Shown here: positions 12,400-23,548 of the stretch, in pieces
Position numbering within the stretch: the stretch's first letter is position 1
Layout: each line of letters opens with the position of its first letter
Assembly (NCBI GenBank): GCA_002104905.1
Contig: MCFE01000095.1
Location: 109,420-173,419, forward strand
From: Basidiobolus meristosporus CBS 931.73
Lineage: Eukaryota > Basidiobolomycota > Basidiobolomycetes > Basidiobolales > Basidiobolaceae
DNA length: 64,000 nucleotides
Direction: 5' to 3'
Notes under the pieces: model-generated
Database searches by the model: none
The model's input: the letters and a program-made list of their open reading frames with translations, nothing else
Told to the model about the DNA's origin: nothing
Position numbers and translations under genes: made by a program

Positions 12400-13184
12400 C
12401 CGTATTGTTTTTCACATTTGTGGGCCCGGTGACCTACTTCTCCACACACATAACACGGATACTGTTGTTGCGGTCATTCCATCTGTTGGGTCAGGACTTG
12501 AACCTGGGCCTTTAGATCTACGACAGCTTCCCAGAGTTTATCACCTTCTTTGGGGACTTCTTGGACATTGTTGATCAAGAGTTCTTGGACCTTTTGCCGT
12601 AATTCCTCTAACTCACGGTCTTTCGGGGAGGCGATTTTTCCTTTCTTACGGGGGATCCCTGTCCTTTGATCATTTGTATCCCTATAGGGTAGCCCCCATA
12701 GCAAGATGACCCCTTGTACTTGTTCGACCAACTCTTGCAACGTTTTACATCCTTGTTGTTCTTCAGACGCCCTACGTCTTATTTCGTTGTCTAAGCCCAT
12801 GATGTAATACCTCATGAGCTGTCATTTGGCGATTTTGTCCTTTGGGAGACATTGAACTTGTTGGAGAAACAATTCAGTGTAGGCTTCATAGCTTTCACTG
12901 CTTTTCTTCCGTGAGGACAGTAGAAGGGCTTTGTAGTGGTATCCTTCGGCATATAGAAAGCGTGTCTTGTAGGCTTCTTCTAGTGCATCCCAGTCGTCTT
13001 TAACTGCGTCTTCCAACCCATAATGCCATCGCCATGCTGACCCTTCCATATGTCTTGCAAACTCTCTTACTTTCTTATTGTTGTCCCATCCTGCATCAAC
13101 CGCAACTCTCTCAAACTTATTGAACCACTCAAGGGCTTTCTCTCTCTTTCCCTTGTATGTTTTTAGTTTGATTGTAGTAGTCAT
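12400..13184 (-). pseudogene. Gypsy Gag (broken by two TGA codons)
   Basis: Gag starts at the ATG at 13184, 20 bp inside the primer-binding site. The N-terminal segment has the retrotransposon Gag pattern (LKTYKGKREKALEWFNKF, then WRWHYGL and a DWDALEEAYKTRF block). TGA codons lie near 12820 (AK*QLMRYY) and near 12471 (QQME*PQQQ). Tryptophan codons (TGG) would fit both contexts. Downstream is a CCHC zinc knuckle (CYVCGEVGHRAHKC, about 12414-12456). Between the knuckle and the protease frame the reading frame is also disturbed. Confidence 0.85.
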
Positions 13185-13203
13185 TACCTCACTTGTGCTT
13201 ATT

Positions 13204-13221
13204 TCCGCAGAGACGGCACCA
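13204..13221 (-). promoter_or_regulatory. Gypsy primer-binding site
   Basis: On the minus strand the 18 bases TGGTGCCGTCTCTGCGGA begin four bases inside the 5' LTR. A start of TGG is the complement of a tRNA CCA end, so minus-strand synthesis is expected to start from a tRNA whose 3' end is TCCGCAGAGACGGCACCA. I cannot name the tRNA from the window. Confidence 0.8.
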
Positions 13222-13225
13222 AATA

Positions 13226-13612
13226 TGTGGGTTATTACTGACTGTACTTGGTGGGTGGGAGAGCTTGTAGGTCAAGTCAGTACCACTTGGTTCAGAATAG
13301 CTTCCGATAGAAGGTAGCAAGGTAATAAAGACTTCTGTTTATTTCGTCCAAATCTTGTTGTTCTTCTTGGTTCAATTGGGTAGATATATATATATCATTT
13401 GGGGGGCTTAGACAATAGACAATGTGTTATAAAATAGGGGTGTGAACACCTTCCTGTTATGGTAAGTGTTCTAACTAGATAAGGGTAGGGATAGGAGGGG
13501 GGACGCGTGGGGGAATCATAGGGAGGATACTGGAGGACTTTGGGTAGGACTCTGGAGGGAACTCTTGGGAGAACTCTTGGGCAAAGAGTGGGTACTACAT
13601 TGCGTACTCACA
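13226..13612 (-). repeat. Gypsy 5' LTR
   Basis: 387 bp, almost identical to 6840-7227, with ends TGTG...CACA. It carries the element's promoter for minus-strand transcription and is followed by the target duplication AATTG (13613-13617). Confidence 0.93.
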
Positions 13613-14104
13613 AATTGCAGTGGATGTGCACATATGTAATGGCTAGTAAGCAGTATGCCATAGCTTTTTTTGATTCAAACTATTTGTGGATTACCCATGG
13701 TAGTAATGGATAAGCAAATAAATTAGGTAGTTCTGCAATGGAATATATGAATGGCGCAAGGGGAAGTAGCAAAAGGAAACACCATTTGGTAAATAGGTAC
13801 GGTAGCATTAAATAGTGATAATTCCGGATTGCCATATTGCCATTATATAGCCAGTAGATGTCTGTATCAGGGCTGTCAAAATACCATCAAGTTTTTTCCA
13901 TATATTGCATTTGCATGTACTGGCTGGTTAGGTCCCCTCAAATCAGTGTAGGCTGCAATAAGACTGTCAGAATGCCATCAAAATCCTGTTAAAGAACCAC
14001 CTATATACTGTCAAGTTTACTTATCTATACAACGGTGGAATCAGCAAAATATCAATACAATCCCATCATAACATTGTAAAGAGGGTAAATAATTCCAAGC
14101 TGCT
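13613..14104 (+). mobile_element. Tnp2-family tail, copy B, right part
   Basis: The sequence continues the alignment with copy A (about 2150-2640) after the gypsy insertion. Shared strings include GGAATATATGAATTGCACAAGG (with substitutions), CACCATTTGGTAAAT and AATTCCAAGCTGCTG at the end. It has no coding capacity. Confidence 0.8.
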
Positions 14105-14188
14105 GACTAAGTTAGGTGAGTACATAGGTAGAATTAGAAATCTTTACAACAAATATGAGTATTTAGCAGAGTAAAGGTGTTTTTATTA

Positions 14189-14523
14189 TGTAGTTACACC
14201 TAAGCATCCACCTAATGTAATCACTTATATCATTGTTTTAAAACCCTAGAGCTCTGACTAAGTTCCCTGTCAGAATTCACCTGGAATATATTCACCAAAA
14301 TATCGGGTTCCCAGAACATTAGAAGTTTTGAGGTTATCCAAACAGCCCCAAAGTCTGCACACATGCTCTTGGGACCTTTCTAAACATATTCCACATGTTT
14401 GTTTTGCCAACAGCATGTAAAAGTGTCAATACTACTTCTACATTCAGTAAATCTTCAAGTGAGAGACCACATAATCTGTTTGTTCTCCCAGTTACTTCCA
14501 ATATCTCCAAGACTCTTAAAGCA
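14189..14523 (+). repeat. Diverged solo copia LTR
   Basis: The segment from TGTAGTTACACC to CTTAAAGCA follows the copia LTR along its whole length: CCTAGAG..CTGAC.AAGTTCC, CCAGAACAT, TCCAAACAGCCCC, CACACATG.TCTTGGGACC, CATGTAAAAGT, CTTCCAATATCTCCAAGACTCTTA. It is much more diverged than the other LTR copies. No copia internal sequence follows, so it is a solo LTR or an old remnant. Confidence 0.8.
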
Positions 14524-16950
14524 CCAGGTACATTTGGCATATTGCTTCAAGTACAGTCAAACTGGGAAATGAGTGAATCATAGTAACAACATATTGTATG
14601 AGATTGTGCAGAGGCACCTCCAAGATTGTATCATGCAGGAAGTATATGGGCAAATACATCACCCCTCAACCATCCTAGTTTTCCCAATTTGTAGGAAATG
14701 ACCATGGATAATGGAACGGAAAGACACCAATGCTTAAAGAACTAATAGGTGAGCTATCCATTCATTACAACGTGCATCAGTGTAGTTATATATGACGAAA
14801 TAAAACCTGATCGCATGATGTTTCTATCACTAGAAAGCCTGCTTGCTCCAGATCGGGCCATGAATGGGTTGGTAATAATATCCACGGCTTATTCAGTTGC
14901 CCACCAAGGGGTTGACATATCCTTAGGGATGTGCTGTGTAAGCAAACCCAGAGGTTTGCGTACAATTCGGTCATGAATCCATAGAAGTCAGACTCCAGGA
15001 AACCAGTTTCGAGCAGGCTATGCCTAACAGCGATACCATGTATACACTCTGCAACTATGGGATGAGGGATGAGGGATGACAGAAGAAGAATGCCGCCCAT
15101 CCCTTTAGCAGAACCGCTCTGGGGGCGAATCGGTGACGAAACGTAGGCCAACAATCCACCATACGAATCATGGAGATTACCCAACCGTTACGTAAGCAGG
15201 GGAAAGGAGCTTGACGAGAGCAGGACGTGTCATGAGGTGGCCGGGAACTGGTGGTGGAAGCAACCAGTAATTTAGGTGAAACGGCATTGAGAACCATCGT
15301 GCCACCCTGACCGAACAAACCGGATTCGAGGTGGATCTGAGTTGCCGGAATCCCACACCTGACGTCGCGAAATTGGGCCGGCAGGGGAGAAGCGTTACTG
15401 ATGCCCACCGAATCGGGAGTCCCCTACTTTAGATCCTATATCTCGGGGCTAAGGCCGGTGGTCGTCCAAGACGTAGTTGGGTGCCTGAACGGTTCATGGA
15501 GGATGTTGATTCGAGCAAGGAGATACAAATTCGGGGAACCTAACACGATTCCATTCCACCATGCAACCCATGGGCGCCCACCTGGATGACGTCAAGGGGC
15601 TGGCGTAATGGGTAACTGGGTAGGATAGTGATCTCAAACGTCTTGCATCATCTGGATCATTCAAGTATGGCCGCAAGGTTCCTAATGAAGAGGAGGCAGG
15701 CACATGCATCAGGGGAAAGCGCTGTTATCTGACGAAATAGGTTTCGGGACATCCCCTTGGCAATCAATTCGATCAGATATGCTACAGCATCCAACCATGG
15801 CTAGGCGATCAGCAATGAACCTAGGCGACTTCAAGGGTGAGCACAAGGAACCTCGACAGCGCATCCTCCAACCACGATCAGCCAGGATGGAGTCCACTCG
15901 GCTAAACCAGTGGATCTATGTGCCTGGCGAAAGATGCAGAACAGGCTCCGTATCCCGAGTCATTGGCTACGGGGACGAAAGCGGCCACTGTCGCGCGCAC
16001 TCCAGAGAACCACGCCGTATTGAGCCTCCCACCGGGGCCGATTGCTCTGAGCTGGCTGAGATTTGAAGTCAGATTTGGTAGCTAGGGTAGATAATTCAGC
16101 GAGATAATCGCCCGAGATAAATTGGATGATGCGATGCAATCACGGGTTCGTATATGGGAATTCCTATTCCCTCCTGATCTTAATATGGGGTTCATCTTAC
16201 TTGTTGGAGGGGAACGATCAGTAAGCTACCCTGTCAACCAACAACTGAGCACCTTCGGGACGATTGTGATACATTGGATCCATCATGAGGCTCCATGCGT
16301 AACACAATCTCTCGACTCCCCACAGTCGCTGGCAGAGGGATGAGGGTAGAGGAATCCGGTCGGTGCGACGTGGATGTATTGAGACGGCTCGTGGCACATC
16401 TCTGCGCAATGAGGCACCAATTTCCACCGCAAGCCCATGTCAAGGGGTTGAAAATTCCTTCCTTTATCCAGGTCTGATTCCGGCAAATCTAGATAGGTCC
16501 ACTTATATCCGAACCCGCCTTGATCCGGATCACAGTGTACCGGATTCCTCAATCACTGAACGTTGCCTCAGTGTACTCATGGCGCACTGTGCGACAAGCC
16601 CCATCGAGCAGCAGAGGGCCTGATGCCACATCCCGACGCTGCCGAGTACCAAGCAGGAAGCAGCCCTCTACTGGAGGGCCAGCGAGAAGCGTTCGCTAGA
16701 ATACGACTTGGTTTAAGTACAGTTTAATCGAGTAGAAATGTGAATCAATTACTCTTGAGGGGTCATTTTATGATACACAAACCGCATACAAAGCGAGGCT
16801 ATCTATAAACCTTTAAGACTATGAAAATATAAAGCTACGCCTTGCATGGGCATCGCCAAAGTGGAAAAAGCTCAATGGAATTAAAACGGGGGAGGGAATT
16901 ATCTCGACGGGATTAGGGTGGCGGGTGGCAGGGAGGGTGGACGATCTCCA
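14524..16950. other. 2.4 kb without a recognisable gene, GC-richer than the TE block
   Basis: The base composition changes from AT-rich to roughly balanced near 14.7 kb and CpG becomes common. Many overlapping short frames are open on both strands, as expected in GC-richer DNA, but none gives a protein I recognise and none has a convincing exon pattern. No rRNA or tRNA signature was seen. It may be a decayed gene or intergenic sequence. Confidence 0.4.
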
Positions 16951-17571
16951 TCACCTATCCTCCTTCTCGGCCTCCTCGCGGTTGTAGCTGGTTCGCCGTG
17001 TTGGCACCTGCACGCCCTGCTTTGCAAAGTAGTTGGTCAGCAAGGTGGATTTGTCAACCCCGGGGAACTCTCGGCTCGTGTAGATGGTGAAGGGCTTGGA
17101 GAAGCAGAAGGCCAGAATGTTGGCGCTGCCATTCTCGCCGATGCCAAGGATGTCGGAGAGAACGAATTTCAGCGTGAATCGGCCTTCAGTCCTAACCGAG
17201 AGATCAGGGAAAACAAAATAAATCCCTTGCTCCTTCTCAAGATTGAGTAAATGATATGAAGGAGACACTAGGGACCCTACCAAATTTCTTGCGTACACCG
17301 GGGATTTGAGAGAGATGACCGTTGTGCTCGAGGAGGCTGGCTCGTTGGGTATGGAAGAGGGGTTGATGACAAGGTTTCGCATTTTGGTGGTGTCGGCCGA
17401 CCATAGGTCGGCGTGGACTACTAGGTGGGAGGCATCTACGTTACTATTTTTCGTGTCTTTCAATGATAATTTCAGGATTGGGGGAGGGTCGAGCGGACAA
17501 CGACGGGTTCCAAAGCCAGACAAACGCGCTCTTACTGGATGTTGCACTACCTCTAATGTGTATTTTACCAT
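16951..17571 (-). CDS. Velvet-domain transcriptional regulator
   Basis: The protein matches the velvet fold typical of fungal VosA/VelB/VelC/VeA regulators, which bind DNA and each other in the nucleus and coordinate spore formation and secondary metabolism. Diagnostic pieces in order are YTLEVVQHPVRARLSGFG, then a DPPPILKL strand, NLVGSLVSPSYHL, FVFPDLSVRTEGRFTLKF and FSKPFTIYTSREFPG, and finally the FAKQGVQV end of the domain. The domain fills nearly all of this frame, so the protein is small, as in VosA- or VelC-like members with short tails. I chose the ATG at 17571 because it sits just before the first domain strand. The frame stays open to an ATG at 17721, and a further upstream exon is possible. 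I cannot decide which velvet subfamily it belongs to. Confidence 0.85.
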   Translation of the reverse strand: MVKYTLEVVQHPVRARLSGFGTRRCPLDPPPILKLSLKDTKNSNVDASHLVVHADLWSADTTKMRNLVINPSSIPNEPASSSTTVISLKSPVYARNLVGSLVSPSYHLLNLEKEQGIYFVFPDLSVRTEGRFTLKFVLSDILGIGENGSANILAFCFSKPFTIYTSREFPGVDKSTLLTNYFAKQGVQVPTRRTSYNREEAEKEDR

Positions 17572-17721
17572 GGATACAGTAAGTGGACTGAGGGTGGTCA
17601 AAACGACTTGTGCCGTTAGCTCGAAGATTATGTGAAGTAAACTGCGATAGGGGCATGCAAGTGCAGAGATCTTATATACTAGCATTAGGTGGGCATCTGT
17701 CTCATTTTGGGAATTGAACAA

Positions 17722-19803
17722 TGATTCCCATCCAATCGCCAGCCTTACACCAGTCGATTCAGATGAGTATCAAAATAAGTTTTCCCAAAAGGGAGATGAT
17801 ATTTTAGGCATAATGATCTAAAGTCTGGCTTGAGAAATACCTGCGGTGTTCGGGTAAATGTTAACCATCCAATTTGCTCATACAACGCTCGCATTACAAA
17901 GGAAATGGCTCGTTGCAGCGCCTCACCTCGGGCTCGGGATCACGAGTGTGCGGACCCCACAGAGAGAACGGCCAGGAGGAAGAGCGCTGAGCACCATAAA
18001 CCGCGTGCAAGAATGGCTGTTAGATCGTGTTGCGCTAGCGCATTCCATGCATTCCAGACTTTGTTCCCCCTTGTCTCAATCCTGCTATAGCCTGATTAAA
18101 CACCATCAGCGTACGAAGAGGAAGTCGTGAGCCCTTTTCTAAATTAGCGACACCTGTGCTACCTTAGACTCGATAGGCCTCGTTTTCAGATCCCCACAGT
18201 AGTGTTCTACACAATGATTCATCGGAATCTTGGAACGAGTTGTGTAATGCAAAAACGGCTCGGGAAGGGTGATTTTGGTAGATAAGTTCTTATTTTCACG
18301 ATCTTGAATGAGCAGGTTTTCAACTAGGCAAGTGATATCACCACTAATGGTAAGGAGATCGAGTTTAGTTTAAGTCATCCTTGCCTATATGGGAAGCGAA
18401 AACCACCTGCGCTCGCTTGAAGAACTTTCTTTCCGCATAAATCGAAGCTAACAAATACGAGTTTATCTAAATTAGCCCCCCTCTGAGTGACGGTGGAGTG
18501 CAGCACAATGAGGTTCGGCACTTTGATGGCCAGTTCACTGGACATGGCTGTTGGCTAAACTACAGAGAAGGAAATATGAATTCAGCACGCTTAGAGATTT
18601 CCGCGCGGTTAGTTGACCCCACGCTGGTCATCCGCAGCCTCAGGGTGGAACCGACTTTCCATGTATAGCCTTTGAAGTTCATCGTACGGGTCTGCATCAA
18701 AGAGAACTAGGTGATCAGGTTTCTGGAGAGGAGACCATCGAGATTACAAACGCAATACAATCTGGATTAACAATTCGAGGAGACACTTGAGAAATCCAGT
18801 TCTCACATTTGGATATATTGGGTTTCTGCTCCATGAAGCCATCTGGTGTTTGAGCCTTGAGGGGATCTCATTGGCCCGCCATGTAAAGCACAAGTGGCAT
18901 GGTGTTTTCATATCACCGTTGCCGCCTGCCTTGCGCTCTACACTTCAATATGGCATCCATGAGCGCAAGAATGGTCGCTCCTAGAGTGATTGAGCATGTC
19001 GAAGCAACCCCCGTGTCGGCAGCATACGTTCACCTCTTCGCACATCCCCGGGTTCATTGTCGGGCTGGCCGGGGTTGCCTTCGCTGTAGTAGGTGTGCAG
19101 TCTGCAGAGCGGACCATTCCTCGCTGGCGCTCGTCGTCTACTCGCGTCTAGTTAGCCCATTTCTTCTCTACCTTCAGCCCAGTTGCGGCCTTCATCAAAA
19201 AGCAGTAGTTTAGCAACTTTCCAGATATATTTATGACTTCATCTGGGCAGCATCGATGCGTAGTTGGTGTTGATTCATGACCTCATAGATCCGAAGGGAT
19301 TCATTTTTTTGGGGTGGAAAGGTCCAATTTGTTGCTTTCCATGGAGGTAAGGGGTGCCCGAAAATTATCGAGAAATCATAGTGAAGAACATCATTAATAA
19401 TATCCGGAATCTTCTCAGATCTCGCTAAATTTTAAGAATCGTAACAGACAATTGATGCACCCAACCGTCACTTCAAAAGTGATTGGTCATGGCGGGCTAT
19501 CTTTCAAAGTATTTCGTTCGTTTCGGTTAACACCTGCTACACACTGGTTGTAGTTTGCTGGTTAATTATCCAGACAATTCCAACTACTTTTTACAGCGAA
19601 GTTTGTTGAATCACTTAAACACAGCTGCTCGTTACGTTCCTTGGAGTGTCCAGTCGAACAACACGTGTTTTTCACTGAAAAGCCCTCAGGATCTTACTCT
19701 CGCGTGTAGTCTACTACTTATTACCTTGGCTTTGTAAATACAGACAAACCAAAGGGCGTTTCCACTGTCAGTATAAGCTTATCACTTAGATACTCTATCC
19801 ACA
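17722..19803. other. Intergenic region between velvet and LDB genes
   Basis: About 2.1 kb between two divergently transcribed regulator genes. Only short frames with no recognisable protein occur here. Long upstream regions are common for developmental regulators, so this probably holds control sequences for both, but I see no specific site that I can support. Confidence 0.5.
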
Positions 19804-21690
19804 ATGTCTACCACAACGCAGTTTATGGCGAATAACAAATTTCAAATCTTGATGCAACAACGTCAGCAGCAGCAGCAGCAGCAACAACAACAGCAACAGC
19901 AACAAAACCCATCACAAATGTTTGCAAACAGCCCTGGTGGCATGCGACCTGGAGGTCCAATGGCTCCTAACCAAGGAATGCTAAACGCCAACCAAAGTGC
20001 CCCCGTAAATCTTTCAGGTGCTTCTCATAGTTTAACACAGCCCAATCAAGCGTCAGGTCCGAACGGATCGCAGCCAGTTGGATCTGGTGCTGTAGCCTCC
20101 CGCTCGTCTTCGGTTCCCGTCAATATGCCGATGGGCCCACCTTCTGCTCTACCAACGTGCGTGACTTGTATCTGATTTACTATTCCGACAAGAGCGAGAC
20201 TAAACCACGTTTCCACATTTCCGTAGGGCTCCTGCTTCTGGAGCTGGGATATATAAGCTTATCCAATATGGAGAGTTTCTGGCACCTCGTCCCGACGTAA
20301 AAACTTCCAGCCCCTCTCTCAAGTGAACCACCGACCTAACCTATCTCAAACATAAATTTCAGATGGATAAGCTCGATATAGAGCAATGGCGTAGGTTTGT
20401 CCACGATTTCTACGTGGAAGACGGCTGCATGAAATACACGATTCGCAACATTCAGTTCCATGACTCGCGTACATTTGGTAGGAGTTGGTTGACTTGTGAG
20501 GACTGGCAGGAGATTACATGCTAAATTTCTGCCCCACAGAATTGTCTACTGCGCTTCTCCCTCGATATTATGTTATTAATTTCGAGTCGGACATGACCGG
20601 GATTAACCTGTTCATGGGAAATCCCCGAGAATTCATTCTTCCTTCCGGGTCCCACGTCGTGGAGTGCTCAAAGGCTTCTTTTATTTACCACTTTGAAAAC
20701 GGAGTCCAGGTTATTCCCTCTTCCACTACTCACCCCCTCTAACGTGAGAAATTTACTGACTTCTCATCTGATGGCGCAAAGGTTACTGCTAATGGGATGA
20801 TGCGAGTTACGTTTACCCCGCAATTAAAGATAGAGCAGCTGGAGTTCCACACTAGCCAACACGACGAATTTATTCCAAGGCATCTTTTGCAAAGCCTTGG
20901 GTCCCATCCGAGTGGCCAAGAGGCCAAAGGGAAGTTGGCCGGTGGCAGTAGCATCAACCTTCCCAAAACACCAGTCAACGAATACGGTGTTCCCCCCAAA
21001 ACCATGAGATGTCTAGAGGTAAGGAAACACGGAAATCATCGAGCCCCTGACAGACACTTACCCACGAGAATCTCGCAGATATCCGAGGTCATATGCCACA
21101 TGAGAGAGCTGATCTCCTTCAGCCAGCAATCAAACGCAGGACCAATCCGTATGTATTCTTGAGTAGCTCCCATGGATCATCTTTACTAAATCGACATCTA
21201 GGGTCCTTGCAAAAGTTCGCAGAGCTTGCCCGCAACGTGCGCCAAGGCAGTACACCCATCCAATCGCCCGTCCCCTCCCATGCAATACCCAAGCAAATGA
21301 TGGAAGGTGTTTCCGGTGCTCCAGCCCAATCTCCTTCCAGCACTCCCAAGCCCATTCCGCCCCCAAAACACACCGGTAACCCTGGCGCGCCCAACGCTCG
21401 GTTCGAGCCATCTCCATCGCCAGGGCTAGTATCCCCCAGAGTGAATCATGCCCCTTCACCCGTTTTAGGTAAGATAGTCGTTAGCATTGGCCCGTGACGA
21501 GCTAAATATTCACAGGCGGACAGGCAAAAACAGACCTACTTTCGCCGTCGATCTGGAGTCTCACAAAAAGAAGCGCGCCAACAGCCAGCAGGGATCGCCT
21601 AAAGCCAAGAAAGCCAAGATACCGGTTGGGGCTAACAGCAAGGCCAGCCCCAAGCCATCGGCATCCCCTTCCGTGGACAAGGAGAAATAA
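19804..21690 (+). CDS. LIM-domain-binding (LDB1/PtaB/Mfg1-like) co-regulator
   Basis: Eight exons: 19804-20156, 20227-20296, 20363-20477, 20540-20709, 20782-21018, 21079-21148, 21202-21468 and 21524-21690, giving 482 aa. LDB proteins are nuclear adaptors that dimerise and link DNA-bound partners. Fungal members (PtaB, Mfg1, Adn1) work with Flo8/Som1-type factors in adhesion, filamentation and development. The N-terminus has a glutamine run (codons about 20-35) and a Pro/Gly/Asn/Ser-rich region. The LIM-binding domain follows, from about residue 125: GEFLAP, EQWRRFVHDFY, YYVINFESDMTGINLFMGNP, YHFENGVQ joined to VTANGMMRVTF, and LKIEQLEFH..HDEFIPR. The tail is rich in Pro/Ser and ends with two basic nuclear-localisation-like patches (HKKKR, KAKKAK). 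Every junction keeps frame. The 72-nt intron 20710-20781 removes an in-frame TAA. Confidence 0.9.
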
Positions 21691-23548
21691 ATGGTTTGAG
21701 CAGTTTGAGGATGCCAGCCCAGTTCGAGAAGAGCTCCGCTTCGAGCAGCTGCGATTCGTGGACATTGAATTCCTTCATTTGAGATCTTCCGAAACTTCAT
21801 GTGGTTGGGACTTTCCACACGTCGTTTCTCCTATCGCTACTGTGACGGGTACGGTAGAAATCATGATTCATGTATATATAACCTCCTTTTTTATCTTTTT
21901 CATTGTGCACCCAGCGTACAGTAGGCATTCATCGACCCAAGCTCGCCAATTCCCCTTTTGTTTGTCTTCTCATGTTCTACTCTTTCATTTCATTCCACCA
22001 ATGATCTATTTTGTCCTCGTACTAGTCATTGACATTGTTTCCCTTGTGAAAGGAGTGTTTTTTGGCTTCCTCATTTTTGTCTAGAGTTTACTGCTCACTT
22101 TCCATCGGGTATAAAAACTGAACCAGATGTTTGTGTTCCTCGTATCAGTAGCTGCGCTTTATTATTACCCCCGCGACGAAGTGGGCGGTCGGAGGGTTGG
22201 GCAACAAAGAAATTTCTTCCCGACCGACCTGCCTCGTACTGAACACGAGATGTCATCATGTGAAGGTTGCCAGCAACCGGGCGCCACTTGCCAATTTGTT
22301 GAGCCCATTTTTTGTCGGCCCACAGCAGCTACAAGCAGGTTACTCTGCATCTTTTTGTCTCGACAAACGGTTTGTTGTTTGGTAGTACATTTGATGGTTG
22401 CGGACTTGCGGCATTTCCTAATCTTGCTCATGGGATCCTTAAGATCAGCCGAGCATGCAACCGGGTGTACACCGAAATTTTCTTCTCAGCCTAGATTGAT
22501 CCTGTGGCACCACAGGTGTGAGAATAGAGTTCAGCTGTTGTGGTGCAGGAGCCGTTTCAATTGCCATCCCCATTAGCATTTTGTGCAATAATCACAACAT
22601 TATGCATGATGAAAGGGTGTCCCTCGATTGATCTTCTCTTGATACAGGATTTGATTTCTTTGGAGAAACACAGTCTAGTGCTGCATGAACAATCAATGGC
22701 CGGGCTGATGATGATACTCTCTGGCATGGTCAATTCTACATGTTGGGCCGACTTCTTTAACTTCTCACCTTGGATATACAATGACCTCTGGATAGAAACA
22801 TGGTGGCCATGCATACCCATCCCATCAATGCACCTGCAACCCAAAAAGTATCGACTGTTACGAGCAAGTGGAAACCTCCATAATCACAGAATGGTGGGAG
22901 TTACCATGAAGGGGGGGTTGTACATACCAGTTGTTTGCTGGACCTCACCCACCTCTTTTTCACAGAAAGCTCTTGGATCATGGTCAATTGGAGCATTATT
23001 GGGCAAGGATTGGACTTGAGGGCTTGGCACTTATGCTCAACCAGTATAGATGGAGCAAGCTTGGTAACAATGCTCCATCATTCCTAGGTCGAACTAATGA
23101 CCAAGGAGGCTTTAGGCCATCAGGATGTAGGCACTTCAACCAACAGGTGATGGAGATTTTGTGTGGATCTAGTAAGCTATATCACCAAGCACTAGAACCA
23201 GAGTACATCTTTGATCAGGGATGAACTATGATTACTATAGATTGCCGACAGTCTCGTGGTTTGGTTGGTAAGGTTTAATATAAAGTATTAAGTAGTAGAC
23301 ACTCAAGCAATGGCACTCGTAGCACTAACTAACAGTGCGATTGTTAGGTGCTTTGAAATGAAAGGTATGCGCATGGAATCCTTCACATGTGATATGTATA
23401 GGGCATCTAAATGATCGGCATTATGAGTGCTAGAATAACTTTAGATATAGTGATACGAATAAGAGCTGAGCCATGAATAAATAGACGAGCTTTGGCCAAT
23501 ACTAGGAACTCGTTTGAGAGCGTGATCCGAATGCTGGTGGCAGATGGT
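21691..23548. other. Intergenic; a decayed open stretch at 22540-23224 is unassigned
   Basis: The first part is the 3' flank of the LDB gene. From about 22500 to 23224 the DNA becomes more AT-rich, like the transposon blocks. It shows overlapping medium frames (22540-23019 and 22931-23224, + strand) with no recognisable domain. It could be a fragment of a transposon or a dead gene. I see no tRNA. Confidence 0.4.

Larger units (their letters stand above)
6840..13612 (-). mobile_element. Ty3/gypsy LTR retrotransposon, complete in structure, mutated
   Basis: This 6,773-bp element is flanked by the direct repeat AATTG (6835-6839 and 13613-13617) and bounded by near-identical LTRs. In its own direction (minus strand) the order is 5' LTR (13226-13612), primer-binding site, Gag with a CCHC knuckle, protease, reverse transcriptase, RNase H, integrase, an extra open frame (7628-8440), about 400 bp without coding, and 3' LTR (6840-7227). 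Protease-RT-RNase H-integrase is the Ty3/gypsy order. The LTRs differ at only a few positions, so the insertion is fairly young, yet the coding part has several stops and frameshifts and lost key catalytic residues. Confidence 0.93.

Noticed and set aside
11693-12574. 293-codon open frame on the + strand
   Set aside because: It is antisense to the gypsy protease and Gag region and has no recognisable domain.
15704-16066. 120-codon frame in the GC-richer gap, and others around 15055-15408 and 14786-15184
   Set aside because: None resembles a protein family, they overlap on both strands, and such frames are expected by chance at this GC content.
17830-18130. Two overlapping frames of 86 and 90 codons in the velvet-LDB gap
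   Set aside because: No domain, no splice pattern, and overlapping in different frames.
20701-20745. In-frame TAA after FENGVQVIPSS in the LDB gene as a pseudogene stop
   Set aside because: A 72-nt GT-AG intron (20710-20781) removes it and joins VQ to VTANG, matching the family.
21469-21510. Alternative acceptor at CACAG (21515) for the last LDB intron
   Set aside because: It gives a frame without the two basic patches; the acceptor at 21523 keeps the natural-looking KKKR/KAKKAK tail and a stop.
22540-23224. Frames of 159 and 97 codons that could be a transposase fragment
   Set aside because: Composition is transposon-like but no motif could be recognised; left as unassigned.
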